DNA from: Plasmopara viticola
Lineage: Eukaryota; Oomycota; Peronosporomycetes; Peronosporales; Peronosporaceae
Direction of reading: 5' to 3'
NCBI GenBank assembly: GCA_001695595.3
Contig: MBPM02000041.1
Span: forward strand, 124,001 to 188,000
Length of the DNA: 64,000 nucleotides
Positions 36,301 through 46,489 of this stretch are shown piece by piece. Under the pieces are notes generated by a model. It had not been told where the DNA came from. It made no database searches and saw only the letters and a program-made list of their open reading frames with translations. Each line of letters opens with the position of its first letter. The first letter of the stretch is position 1. The position numbers and the translations under genes are program-made.

Positions 36301-37408
36301 CATTTCTTGTCCCAGTTGCCAAAGCTTCGTTCTTGTCCCAAATGATGCACGAAGCACGCTGAAACTCCACACTTAGTCCACGTTCGGCAAGCTTTCCCAC
36401 CGACAGTAGACGTCTGTCAAGTCCAGGGATAAGCAGCACTTCCATCATCGATATGCGTCTTCCATCTAAGCCGATAAGCTTCACTGTTCCAGCTCCTTCG
36501 ACGCGTAACTTTCTGCCATCTGCAATTGTTACCTTGATGTCGTCTTTAAGTTGCTTGAAGTCGATCAAGTCACTTCGGTGAGGGGTCATGTGTGACGTCG
36601 CACCACTGTCGATCAGCCAGCTTACTGATTTCTCATCCCCCACAGCAAACACTGCATCATTACCGCTATAACGGTTTCTGGAACGGTTCTCAGCAGCTGG
36701 GCAGTCCCGCTTCATATGACCAGTCTGGTTACAATTGAAGCATTTTCCCCGAAAACCGCCGCCCTTGCGTGGCGCGTAATCCTTGCGGCCACTTCCTCGT
36801 CTGCCCTTGATCCGTCCATCATTGTATGTGGCTCGAAACGCTTTCTCACTTGCTTCCTTCTTCTGTAGTCTGTCTGACTCCTTCAACAGCTTCTCCTTGA
36901 CTTCGATCAGAGTGATGTCCTTGGCGTTCTCCACGATAGAAGATATTATTTCATATTCCGCCGGCAAGCTGCTCAGAAGCACCACTAGCTGTCTTGATTC
37001 ATCCACCGGCTCTCCCGTCATCTGGAGTCCCACGACCAGCTCATCGAACGCGTCCAGATGTTCCACCATGCGAGTGCCACTCTCCATCTTAAACTCATGA
37101 AGGCGCCGTGTCATCGTGACACGGTTGTGTAAAGTGGAACGATGGTAGAAATCGCGAAGCGTTCCCCATGCCTCCAAGGCACGAGTAGCAGACCGTATCT
37201 TGGTCTGGTGTTGTATCTCGACGCCCTGGGCAATTATACCCAATGCCTTGGCGTCATTCACGAGCCACGTCTCCGTTATTTCGCTCTCGCCCTTCGCGCC
37301 CATAATGTGTCCCAGCAGCCCTTTTCTTGCGAGGGCCATTCTCATGTTGAACTCCCAATGGTAGTAGTTACCATCTCCTAGGAGGACTTCGGTGCGCTTG
37401 GTAGTCAT
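33302..37408 (-). CDS. Ty1/copia Gag-Pol polyprotein
   Basis: A 1368-residue uninterrupted frame starting at the ATG 48 nt inside the 5' LTR end. In order: Gag (1-220); zinc knuckle C223-x2-C226-x4-H231-x4-C236; protease with D267-S-G; pre-integrase zinc region H398/H403/C430/C433; integrase core D461, D524, E560. An acidic linker with P-K-R-A-R-I-D-like basic patches follows (700-830). Next is reverse transcriptase (about 860-1100) with Y-V-D-D at 1037-1040, then RNase H (about 1210-1340) with D-A-D-W and the A-E-A-E-Y motif. This is the copia domain order (integrase before RT). Gag and Pol lie in one frame, so no frameshift is used; excess Gag would have to be produced by protein processing or splicing. 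The product would make virus-like particles in the cytoplasm and insert cDNA into chromosomes. Antisense open frames inside it are shadows. Confidence 0.97.
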   Translation of the reverse strand: MTTKRTEVLLGDGNYYHWEFNMRMALARKGLLGHIMGAKGESEITETWLVNDAKALGIIAQGVEIQHQTKIRSATRALEAWGTLRDFYHRSTLHNRVTMTRRLHEFKMESGTRMVEHLDAFDELVVGLQMTGEPVDESRQLVVLLSSLPAEYEIISSIVENAKDITLIEVKEKLLKESDRLQKKEASEKAFRATYNDGRIKGRRGSGRKDYAPRKGGGFRGKCFNCNQTGHMKRDCPAAENRSRNRYSGNDAVFAVGDEKSVSWLIDSGATSHMTPHRSDLIDFKQLKDDIKVTIADGRKLRVEGAGTVKLIGLDGRRISMMEVLLIPGLDRRLLSVGKLAERGLSVEFQRASCIIWDKNEALATGTRNGKAYTLDCQQEEARLVQYSGVDSQWELWHARMGHPSEDVLVKTMRSTEGIPALKQGIKTLCGGCMKGKQTIEAFPGRSMTKTSRVLELVHTDVMGPMKTLSKGGAKYILTFVDDYSRYVVAYFLAKKSEVADKITMFKALHENQWGTRIKCLRSDNGTEFVNKTVTNLCQRNGIIHQRTVPYSPQQNGIAERMNRTIMEKARSMLHYKCVPTCWWAEAVSTAVYLINRSPNTVHPNNTPYELGFKMKPRMDHLRVFGSHGYAHVDQVKRTKLEAKSFKCMFLGYAEDTKGYRVYNLEKDKISVSRSVKLDEREVGGIYETHTPKQIKVIHVTKDNDESAVSGPTEHQQDQDELMEGEGEDEIPDAPMNEEESDTNESRVEMLRLPTSVHSELTEYRPPTLDAQEDRLVFRPQVERSGRTNEPMLLLENGSDADESLRGSEGPPSSKRARIDEDGLIAEAILAYAVSVDEESDLPTTYAQAMSSDEAEQWRQAMDAELQSHHKNKTWTLVPRESIGRTIGCRWVFAKKRDQNGCVVRYKARLVAKGFKQKYGVDFFKTYSPVANMNSIRVVLAVCAGLGYKMEQLDVDTAFLNSVLSDRVHMEVPIGVKGAQGFACQLNKAIYGLKQAASAWNKTIDHVFKKNDFKSCGADQCVYVKKVEEGFVYVCLYVDDMIIAAKTSDEILEVKGMLKSVFKMKDLGMVKFILGMEIDHDMTASTLMIKQTRYISDVAERFGQKNAKNVDNPCTSGLKLSTSQSPSTEAEHSEMRSRPYRSLIGCLLYVTTCTRPDVAYIVTQLSRFLEKPGLPHWNAAIRVLRYLNSTRHHGIVYQRGTGKVIVEAFSDADWGSNTDDRRSVSGVLINIGKAPVVFKSKYQRTVALSSAEAEYMALSLCTQEVLWARAMLKDMGQEQVGGTQIWEDNQGAIALANNAGYHARTKHVDIRHHFIRENVQHGLLKIGYIDTKSQLADMLTKALGTKMLKYLREASGIKTKSATKDTQH

Positions 37409-37441
37409 GGCGGTGACGGTGTGGTGATGCGAGGCTGTTGT

Positions 37442-37456
37442 TTGCGGCTGTTAACC
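37442..37456 (-). promoter_or_regulatory. copia primer-binding site matching an Asn-tRNA anticodon arm
   Basis: Directly after the 5' LTR the element's strand reads GGTTAACAGCCGCAA. Its complement, TTGCGGCTGTTAACC, contains GGCTGTTAACC, the anticodon stem-loop of eukaryotic tRNA-Asn (anticodon GTT). This suggests priming by a 5' tRNA half cut in the anticodon loop, as Drosophila copia does with initiator tRNA-Met. The same 15 bases are conserved in the decayed element at 58926. Confidence 0.7.
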
Positions 37457-37602
37457 TGTTAAGAAGAAAGTAAAAACCGAAGTGAATATATTTATCCTGA
37501 CCAATGAATGGCTACCATATGTAATTACTAATTGTGACGTACTTGTAATTACTGTAAAGCCATCCACCTGTTCAACATGCATTCAGCGGTGTAATGTTAA
37601 CA
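37457..37602 (-). repeat. copia 5' LTR
   Basis: 146 bp, identical to the LTR at 33143-33288. On the element's strand it is the 5' LTR and would carry the promoter. Termini are TGTTAA and TTAACA. Confidence 0.95.
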
Positions 37603-37607
37603 AAAAC
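37603..37607. repeat. target-site duplication, right (AAAAC)
   Basis: AAAAC, matching 33138-33142 on the other side of the element. Confidence 0.9.
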
Positions 37608-40600
37608 ACACAAAATATTTACGTGTAGACCATGTAGAATGTAGCTACCCATAATACATGGCTCATTGTACACAAGGTGTAATCAGTCAATCGAAGTGAA
37701 TTTGGCCCAGTTTCGTTGCCTATATCTGCGTATCTGTTCGGCTGATCGCAGTCGCTTGGAAGTGCAGAAAACTCCAAATTGCGCTAGGGTTTGCAAGAAC
37801 TTAACACTTTTTTATATCCTTGTAGGTTTCTGTGTGCAGCCAGCTGTATACTCTTTTTGATTTCACAATAGCGAGTTGTTAGGATTTAAAAAGCAATTTA
37901 ACACATAGGTTTCTGTGTGCAGCTAGCTGTATATATTTACACACTCCTCGTATGGCAATGGCAACATGGGCATCGTGTGCGACTTGAGCAAGATGCATCA
38001 ATTACAGCCAAAGACTAATTATGAAAACGGCATTTAAATAACACGGTCATTCCGAACACTATGGTGCAAAACAAAGATCTGCGGTTAAAAGGTAATTTGG
38101 CAAGCGCTGTTCACATCATTGCTTGTGCCAGCAGCAGGACATCTAAAGACAGATGGACTCCTATAATTAGCTTGCGTATCTCAAGCTTCCATTGATTTTG
38201 CGTCTCGGCTGGGGTATTCCTTGCATATTTGTCGTCGGGTATCTTCCACTTCCACTTTATTGATCTGGACGACGTCCCGATAGTTGAGCAATTTTGCTCG
38301 AAAGCGCCAGAATCGAGGTTAGTCAATTGTGTTGTTGAAGGCACACTATGCAGTGTAAGCGCTCAAAAGCTACATTCATGTTGTTCATGAGTTAGTTTGC
38401 ACTCGAACACTGCAATTTATGCATCAACGAACTCTACAGTCTTTATACGGGCCAAGGCATTGTTGACGTATGGTACTTCGAGGAAATACGAATTTATCTA
38501 CGGAAACCTTGAAAAATCTTTTCGTCTTAGGTAATGCAGACAGGTGATTGCTCAAAACTTTGGTGGAAACAACTTTTCAGGGTTTAAAAAGTTGGCTAGA
38601 CATATAAAGTAGAAGAGTTGCGATTGCATCCACCTATGATAAAAATATTTTTCACGGCAAAGAAAACGGAGATTATCACTTGGAGTAATTTAAGTGCCAA
38701 GGCCATATTGCGTTTGGAAAATCATGAATTAGCGTTTACCTTTGACCTTCTTAAGACGATGTCAACGCTTTGGGGCGTCTAATAGTTATTATACTACATA
38801 GGAGCCCCAGTCTCCTACGAGTTTCATGGCGGTACCATTATTTCATGAGAGTGCTGACAACGCGCTAGTTTTTTGCTTGGATGGCAATATCCGGTGGCAA
38901 AACAGCGGCCGACAGCTTACCATATTGATCTTCAAGCTACTAATGAGGCGGTGCACTATTGACGTGGCAATTAACTCAAGAAAAAGAGTTCATCGACGAC
39001 AGAAATTGCAGAGGATGGTTGACTGAATGCGAATGTGTCTGCTGCCATGTGTTCGACTAGTTGCTAGCCATCTACAATGCTACCATTATGATGTGCGTGA
39101 AGCTCCACAAATTTCGTTAAGCGGGAGCTCTGACACAATCATTGCACAATCGTTTATGACATTGTGACATCAATTTAGTCATAGAATAGCCAATGATGCA
39201 TGGCGTTTGCTGAGCAGCGAAATGCATCTTGTCTTAAACTGCGAAGGCCTAAAGTAGAAGTGTTGTTTATAACAACAGTCCTTGGTTTTATAGGGTCGCG
39301 GGTACGATAAAATAATAAATTAGCTTGGAACACGATCCATCTACTTGTAAAGTGTCTGAGGTCTTGCAATACTGACATCGACATCCATTCGATCAATACC
39401 CTTCTACTGTTGAAAATGTACATTTTATACGACATTCAAATTCCCTTTGTGGGCGGAGTAGACCTTCGATTGTTAAGGGTCCATTATGTCTGTTTTAACA
39501 AGAAACTAGGATGAGTTCACGTCTTTGACTTCCCTAAATTATATAAATCACATAGCTTCAGAAATCAATTACTACGGAGGACGGCGGCGGCTTTTACTAA
39601 AGAAGCAATGTGACATCATTGACGCAACTTTCCGTCTGAAGCTTGGTATGAAAGTTGGTTTGGGAGCGCAAGCCCTCGACCCATACTGAAAAGCCAGAGA
39701 GCAAGTGTCACATATTATATGCTAACAGAAAAGTCAAATGCAACCACTGATCAATCTTAGACGCCGATTTTCCTTTGAAACATGACGATATCTACATTGT
39801 ACAGCTAATCGACGTAAATTGTTAAGCCCTTATGCGATACAGTGGTATACTGTTAATTGCGGTCAGCAAATTCATCGGTGTGCTCTTAAAGTAATTGGCT
39901 TAGCCTAAGAGCTCTCTATGTACAAGCTGACGGCTTAGAAATACCTCCAGCATTTCTAATCAACGAGCTAAAGAGGTGAGACGACAAAGAAAATACCCAG
40001 ACGGGTGTCGAATCGAGGATCCTACACACCACGACAATCGAGCGGTCTGTGTACAATTTTAGAGCCTCGCTTTATATGCCACGAACGCTGTTCTCTAAGA
40101 GTGTTGTTCGATAGGTATCGTGAAACTTTACGTGTAATGTCTAGGCCTGTCTATATATACCTTATTCTATAGCCAGTTGTACCTCGTATGGTATGCAGCA
40201 AACTCTGTTCCCTAAGAGCGCTGCTTAGTGATATATGTGCCACTACACGTCCACTAAAAGGAAATTACCCCAGATGCTTTACGATTATGCCAATTACTTA
40301 GCGAGATTTGTGTCGTACGAGCACCGCTTAGATACTTTCACCCCAGAGATTAGACCTCTTTCACACTTTTAAGCTTAAATTATCAATGCCATCGCCGGCA
40401 AGTAGCAAATGCTGCTTTTAACAAGGACCGCTAAGTACAATACATCTTGCAACTTTCTTCCCCGGCACCATCAGTGTCAATGCTTGATATTTTTCTGTCT
40501 AGCAAGTAAGGCGACTCGATCCAGTCTTCGTGCCAAATGAACTGTACCTATTTAGCGGAGCTGGATTTATGACTTTTTATGCTCCGCTATGATCAGAGCG

Positions 40601-42850
40601 GGTGGCGCCACAAATTTAGGCCTACAAGTTGCGTATATGTTCAGGACTTGACGTTAACACAGTCGAAAAAGCACATACCTAGATGCACCGAGAGTCTTAA
40701 TCCAGTTACTCTCGCTCCTACCGCTAAAGTGACAGTGACAATTTCCTGCAAGGTTGCTCGAACAGTCGCATCATGTAGCTAATTTTCTTTATAAGTGAAG
40801 CGTTGATCTTTATTGAGCGACGCCGATGGATCAACCAGAACAGACTATTAATTTTACCTCTTACAGCAACGGAGGACCTGCAAGCACAAAATAATTGATT
40901 TAGAAGATAGCTCACAAATTTAGCTTTTTTCATCGATTTCACTCTGAGGCTCTACAGAACCGAAACATCACGGTTAAGCAGTCGTCTGGAATGCCAATTA
41001 CCGGTGGTGTCATGACAATTAGTTTGTCCGCGTATCTTGGGCTCCTGCGCTTCAGCGTGCTTGGATCAGGGGAGACCCGCTGCTCAGAGATGTACATCCC
41101 TCTAATTAGCATAGCTAAGATCTATAAGGACTCGAGCACCCGATTGATCCTGCTCCTGCGAGCCTTTTCTACCCGTGTTGCCTCTTAAATAAAACATTGC
41201 ATTTATTCCCACTTTACGGTCTGATCGAGCAAAGTTGTACAATTTTAACAACCCAATTGTGCACAATTTGTATTCAAAGATGAGGACGGCCACTTTTCTG
41301 CCGGTCATCTCACCCAGTAGAGTGCGAACTGTTGACAAAGGCCATCAATTCCTTTTTCCCCTGGCGAGTTATAAGAAAGTATGAGCGCACACGGTACGCA
41401 TAATTGTGTGGCAAGAGAATTGCATCATCTGATCCTTCAGCATATTTGAATAGTGAATACCACCTAAGTAAGGGTACTTCATGTAAGTGCTCAATCGCGT
41501 GCTTAATCACTAAAGTAAATACAGTCTCCAGTATACCGACCGCAACAAGGCGGAAATTATGTCCTATTTGACCACTTTGACCAGAAGCAAAAGATTTTTC
41601 TCATTCCTCCCTACAAATATCTAACGCTCACCGCTGTCTGGCGAGACATTAATCTTGGGCGCTGGTGTAGGTAGACTGTCTGCTACACTACAGGGTGGAT
41701 TAGAAAATATCTTATCCAATCTGTCACTTTCAACGACGGGGAATTGAAGGATGATGTACATCAGAAGGTACATATAAAACCTTTAAGACTGATAAATATT
41801 AGTTTTGGCTCTGAATTCTTATTCGTTGCATGTGCTTCATCAGTCCGCTATCTGTTTTTGGAGTTTTTCCAGCAATGCGCTTTATTACTCGAGAACGCCT
41901 TCCGACGTACGCCAAACGCGTTCATTTCCAGCCGAATGTTGCACTAATTTATCCTCACATAAATCAGTACTTGTTACTTGGGTATTTGTACATCAGGTAC
42001 ACTTTTTTGGCAATTTACTTAAAGGAAGTGTGAGGTTGGGTCTTTAAGCTTCGATGGATACTTTAATCAATACGAGTCGCAGTTCGCTACCTGCCTGATT
42101 TTAGAGGTCTTGATTTTAAGACTTAATTCAACTTACGCATCCTTTTTTTTACTTTACTATATTCATTTCATATTATGGTTCTATCGATCGTACTTGTTAA
42201 ACATATACTGTTGGTTTTTATCAAAATAACATGTGATATATGTTACACAATAACCAGAAAAGGCGGGCAGAAAAGTATACAAATTCTCGGTAACAACATT
42301 TTCCTATCAATAGGCTGCAGCTGATATATTTATTACAATATATAATGTACCTCCAATTAATTCAAGACTTTTATCTTGTACGCTTTGAATTTTTCCCTAT
42401 GCTTGATTCACCATAAGTGTTGAACCAAGTACTGTGTTGTTGCGCTGCTGCCGAAATAGACATCCAGCTGGTGTAACACACTAAAATCCAGCGAGAAGAG
42501 TCATACGAACTTCCGTAACAACTGCTTACTAACGACGTAATCAAAGTAATTTGTCTACTACAATACTATTCCATCAGTGCACCGCTACCGTAGTACTCGG
42601 CACGCAGATGCCCCATTTCTGGCTCTACGCAGCATATGCAATAACTAGAGCATCCACCACCTATACCTCGTAGCATGCAAATTCGAGATGTTTGCTGGAA
42701 TAGCACGTGTCTACTCAGTCGCTGTCTTCTTGATGGCTTGTCCACGTTCACCACTTGACCGATCGATAAAGAGAACTTCAAATTTTCACCATTTCATCAA
42801 TCACGGACTTGCCTCTTCCTGCACTGATCTGTCGACATTTAACGCTTCCG
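37608..42850. other. long stretch without a supported gene
   Basis: No gene is supported over 5.2 kb. A 28-bp direct repeat with one mismatch sits at 37823-37850 and 37906-37933. Two copies of a 'ctgtt(c)ctctaagag(t/c)g' motif lie about 120 bp apart (40090 and 40210), perhaps marking an LTR remnant. The 77-codon minus frame at 38111-38344 and other short frames have no recognised features. The last 100 bp are the 5' flank of the oxidoreductase gene and contain TTCAAATTTTC at 42777-42787, a weak INR/FPR-like sequence. Confidence 0.35.
37823..37933. repeat. 28-bp direct repeat, 83-bp spacing
   Basis: A 28-base unit starting TAGGTTTCTGTGTGCAG occurs at 37823-37850 and 37906-37933 with one substitution. 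Function unknown. Confidence 0.75.
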
Positions 42851-44521
42851 ATGCATCTCCCACTCATTCGTCGCTTCACTGCTGCATTATTGGTGACCAT
42901 AAATGCCGTTGGCAGTGCTCAAACATACGATGTTATTGTTGTGGGGAGTGGACCGGGGGGCCTCGTTGCTGCCGAGTACCTGTCGAGAGATTCCGCTGTA
43001 TCAGTGTTGATTCTGGAAGCCGGTCCGACCTCCTTAGCCGCTACGGGCGGAGCTGACAGTCCCGACTACGCTCAAGGAAAAGGCTTGACAAAGTTTGACA
43101 TTCCTGGCGAATACGACAGTATTGCGTTCAATGACGCGAACGATCGGTACCGTGTCGATTGGATCAGTGACGCCCACGTGTGGCTCGGCAAACTTGTGGG
43201 CGGATGCTCTTCTATCAACGCCGCACTTTATACCCGTCCGCCTGACGCATACGTCGTTCAGACGGAGTGGCCGTATTCAGCCGCTCAGATGGTTGCCAAG
43301 ATGGATGAGAATGAACAGCTGCATGGCCACACAGACAGACCGTCGAGTGATGGAGTCTGGTACACGCAAGAAGGATATTCATTCGTGTCCAAGGCTCTTT
43401 TGGCAAAGGGGTATGGCGAGCGTACCTTGAACGACGCTGAAGCGCGAAATAACAAAAGCAAAACGTTCGGCCATGCTCCGTTTACTATCAAGAACGGCAA
43501 ACGAGATACCCCTGCCAATGCTTTTTGGGGACAAATGAGCGGCCGGAGCAACGTAAAGCTTCAAACTGAAGCTACAGTTGATTACATCCTTCGGAATGCT
43601 GGTGGAATAGCGACGGGCGTCGTTTACAACGGTGGAGCTCAAGCACTACTCTCGACTCGAGGTGCTGTGCTCATGGCTGCGGGTGCCTTAAGTACGCCAA
43701 AGGTCCTGATACAAAGTGGTATTGGTCCAAGCTCCCAGCTCAATCTTCTTAGCGGACGCAACGATTTCAAAGGAATTTCTCAAACAGCAGGATGGGTGGT
43801 GAACGACAATGTGGGAAGAAACGTGTTTGATACAAATGGGGTGTTTGCATCATTCTCGCACCCCCAAATGACCTCGTTTGTGTACACGAAGAAACCGAGC
43901 TGGGCGATCGATCAATACATGAACCAAAACTTCTCCGGACCATGGGCTAGCTCTAAACCGACACTTCTAAGCTACGAAACCGACGACGTTCAAGGACGCA
44001 CATACGAATTTCAGACAACTCTACTTACCAATGGATTCGGCCAATTCTCGGACCGCGGCGATGCCTTTACACTTTCCTTGTATGTCAACAACCCCGAGTC
44101 AAGGGCAGCCTCGGGATTTAACAGCGATGGGCGCTGGAGAGCATTTCAGGAAGGTACACCATACACTGGCACTAGTCGCGATCTTGCTGCGCTGCAATTC
44201 TATGCACAGCGTATGGTCGGCGCCATGGTGGACGAAGGCGCGACGTTTCTTTCGGCTGGTTCGGACGATGCATCGATATCAAATTGGGTGGCAGCAAATC
44301 AAGGTTATATCATACACCATTTTGGCGGGAGTTGCTACGCCTCAAGCAATTCGAATGACGCAAAACGATGCGCTGATGAAAAGCTTCGGGTGATCGGCAT
44401 GGCCAACGTGTTTGTGGCAGACGGGAGTGCCATGCGAGACGGAACAGTGAACCCGTATGGCTTTATCATGTATATTGGCCGAGAGGCTGCCGATCAAGCA
44501 AAAGCTTATCTTGCATCTTAG
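42851..44521 (+). CDS. secreted GMC-family flavin oxidoreductase (cellobiose-dehydrogenase-like flavoprotein domain)
   Basis: A 556-residue open frame without introns. The ATG at 42851 is chosen because it starts a signal peptide (about residues 1-23, ending G-S-A-Q); the frame is open upstream but has no earlier ATG. The FAD-binding G-S-G-P-G-G lies at 32-37, followed by the acidic end of strand 2 (L-E-A-G-P, 55-59). GMC signature 1 (G-K-L-V-G-G-C-S-S-I-N) is at 113-123 and signature 2 (G-A-L-S-T-P ... S-G-I-G) at 278-292. The C-terminus has H-H-F-G-G-S-C (489-495), F-V-A-D-G-S (521-526) and V-N-P-Y-G (533-537), placing the catalytic His/Asn pair as in cellobiose-dehydrogenase-type flavoproteins. 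No cytochrome or cellulose-binding domain is attached. Likely role: oxidation of a sugar or alcohol outside the cell, perhaps supplying electrons or peroxide for plant cell-wall breakdown. The substrate cannot be told from sequence. Confidence 0.9.
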   Translation: MHLPLIRRFTAALLVTINAVGSAQTYDVIVVGSGPGGLVAAEYLSRDSAVSVLILEAGPTSLAATGGADSPDYAQGKGLTKFDIPGEYDSIAFNDANDRYRVDWISDAHVWLGKLVGGCSSINAALYTRPPDAYVVQTEWPYSAAQMVAKMDENEQLHGHTDRPSSDGVWYTQEGYSFVSKALLAKGYGERTLNDAEARNNKSKTFGHAPFTIKNGKRDTPANAFWGQMSGRSNVKLQTEATVDYILRNAGGIATGVVYNGGAQALLSTRGAVLMAAGALSTPKVLIQSGIGPSSQLNLLSGRNDFKGISQTAGWVVNDNVGRNVFDTNGVFASFSHPQMTSFVYTKKPSWAIDQYMNQNFSGPWASSKPTLLSYETDDVQGRTYEFQTTLLTNGFGQFSDRGDAFTLSLYVNNPESRAASGFNSDGRWRAFQEGTPYTGTSRDLAALQFYAQRMVGAMVDEGATFLSAGSDDASISNWVAANQGYIIHHFGGSCYASSNSNDAKRCADEKLRVIGMANVFVADGSAMRDGTVNPYGFIMYIGREAADQAKAYLAS

Positions 44522-45924
44522 CTCCACGTCGAAGTCGCAGCATGCCTTGGCTATTGTTTAGAAAATATCTGAATTTAGAAATTGATATACTAGGTTCCTG
44601 GTTTCAAGCCGATGGCCTCGTACTTGTGCCAATCAGATCTGCAAGCTCCTGCAAAAAGGACTGGATCGCAATCGGTACGAGCAGAGATGAGCTCGACGAT
44701 CTCTTTAGCGTACGCATTGTAGTGAATTTGTGTCTACAATTAAAAGTGTAAACCCTGTCGATATGGCTAGCTTGACAGTGCAAATTTAGTCTGAGTTTCT
44801 ATCAACACTTTTTATCACAACACGGCCCACTTTATATCAATATTTGCTGAATTGATCATAACAAATACCCTTATCCTTCACTTTAAGTTCTTGGTCGTAC
44901 ACAGGCTGTCATAGACGTAAATTGTCACCGTTGACGCTTAGTAATACCATGGCAAATTCGCACTTGCAGTACAGACACAATGCAATAGCCTCGGAAGGTA
45001 TATCCAATTTGATCTTATGCACAAAGTCTGACAGTCCGTATCTGTAGAAATCACCAAAAAAGATAGACGGGGATACAGCCTTTTTTATTGTAGCCGAAAA
45101 ATAGAATTAGAAAGCTTAGCCCTTGTTTAGTATTTAGAAATGCGACAATGCGATAATTTCGCCATTTTCTTCAAACTGCATAGCGTATTCGTTAAGGTAG
45201 AGACATGTCCGCGAGGTCACGTACATAGAAGAGAGACATTAGTATGAAGCCTGACTTGCGAAGAGTGAGTTCTTCAGAGTCTCTTTACATAAGTCTATTG
45301 ATGGGAAAGGGAACAAATTCTGACAAGTCTCATTGGAATTCTATATTGCTTATGGAGAGTAATTTAGCAAGCCATCACACTGCATTCCTTACTAGAAGTG
45401 ACACCAGATGTATAGTATTTGAAGGCAACGAAATTCACGTCAAAGTTTACATTGTTTTAGAAATATGTATGCATTGGTACTATCTACAGATATCTGTGGC
45501 TGCAGAGTTTCAGGCCAAGACTTTAAGGTGTTTATGCGTTCAGACGTCCCGTAACCGTTGGCAGTCAAAAATCCTACTGGGTCTGTTAATAATTAGATGA
45601 AGTGCGATATTCTTAATTACGCCCTAGAGCTCATGCTCACCGTGATCGAAGTTTCGTTTTTTAAAGAGATTGATCATCGTCGCAGACGACAATCATGACA
45701 TTTCGGATAAGTATACGACGAGATCTCGCTGGAACCTGAGCTTAGGAGATCTTAAATTTTTGTAAGATGAGTTTCGCTATCTATGCGGCGAATTTTACGC
45801 TCGCTGCTAGGGCATGTAAAAAAATTTCTGAGTCACATTCTTTACTAAAGATAAATTATGTTTTAGTATAAGACTACATTCCAAGCCACGTGGCGAATAT
45901 ACAGAAAATGATTGGTTGGAAGGA
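44522..45924. other. intergenic after the oxidoreductase gene
   Basis: No convincing gene. An ATG-started 118-codon frame at 45244-45600 (+) is the longest, but has no recognisable domain and may be chance. A patch at 45005-45030 ('cttatgcacaaagtc') recurs at 63460-63475, so some unknown dispersed repeat may be present. Confidence 0.35.
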
Positions 45925-46300
45925 TAGCAGTGGACGCCATCAGTAAGGGTGTAGCAGGACAAAAATACGTAGAAGCTCTCAACTTAATTCTCCTTTTTCA
46001 GTTTGCTTCGGGCAACAATAACTCTTTGTCGCCGACTCTGTCCCGCTTGCCAACCAAGCCTCAGTCGGCGAACGAACGTCCCAAGAAGCTTCTCTGCGAG
46101 TGTGATACACGGTAGCACGTGTTTATACTTCAAGGCAAGGGTCCTCGTGGTCACGTAGTAAAAGGCGAGTTGTCCTAAGACTATTGCTATGATCTATGTA
46201 GCAGAGAGTATCAAAAGTCATACTAGATCACGGAGAGAAGTCTTTTAGCTCGAACTCAATGTTCGACGCTAGTGTGGTATAAAATTTAAAGTAGTCGTTG
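45925..46300 (+). repeat. Ty3/gypsy LTR-like region, copy C
   Basis: Shares 'gggtgtagcaggac', 'gcttcgggcaacaa', 'gccgactctgtcccgc', 'gcctcagtc', 'gtgtgatacacggtagcac' and 'caaggcaagggtcctcgtggtcacg' in the same order as copies A and B. It is more diverged than those copies. It is followed by gag traces. Confidence 0.5.
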
Positions 46301-46489
46301 ACTTAACATTTTTTTATTTTCGGTAAATTTATGTCCCGCGGCCAAAAACACGATTACAAACTTCTGAATAATTACCAACTTGGTTTTGCTTGATCTATTT
46401 GTTGTTACTAAGCTTCTTGGTTCGGCTTTGATGCATGAGCAAATGAAAAATGTGTGAACGCAAAATTTTACCCCTTAGTTCTTAACAGA

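Larger units (their letters stand above)
33143..37602 (-). mobile_element. complete Ty1/copia LTR retrotransposon, recently inserted
   Basis: A 4460-bp element: identical 146-bp LTRs, a tRNA-type primer-binding site next to the 5' LTR, a single open polyprotein, a polypurine tract next to the 3' LTR, and a 5-bp AAAAC duplication outside. Identical LTRs mean there has been almost no time since insertion, because both LTRs are copied from one template. All enzymatic motifs are intact, so it is a candidate autonomous element. A decayed relative with roughly 10 percent LTR divergence lies at 58791-63221. Confidence 0.95.

Noticed and set aside
33446..37381. Several 60-105-codon plus-strand frames inside the intact copia element
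   Set aside because: Shadows of the polyprotein on the other strand. They carry no motifs.
40003..40060. tRNA-like stretch on the minus strand with a GATTCGACACCCG T-arm-like sequence
   Set aside because: The T-stem does not pair, no acceptor stem or D-arm is found, and the anticodon arm cannot be folded properly.
42809..42850. 14-codon N-terminal extension of the GMC oxidoreductase
   Set aside because: The frame is open but begins with TTG, not ATG. The ATG at 42851 gives a proper signal peptide.
45244..45600. 118-codon ATG-started frame
   Set aside because: No signal peptide, domain or homologous copy recognised. This length can occur by chance in a 64-kb window.
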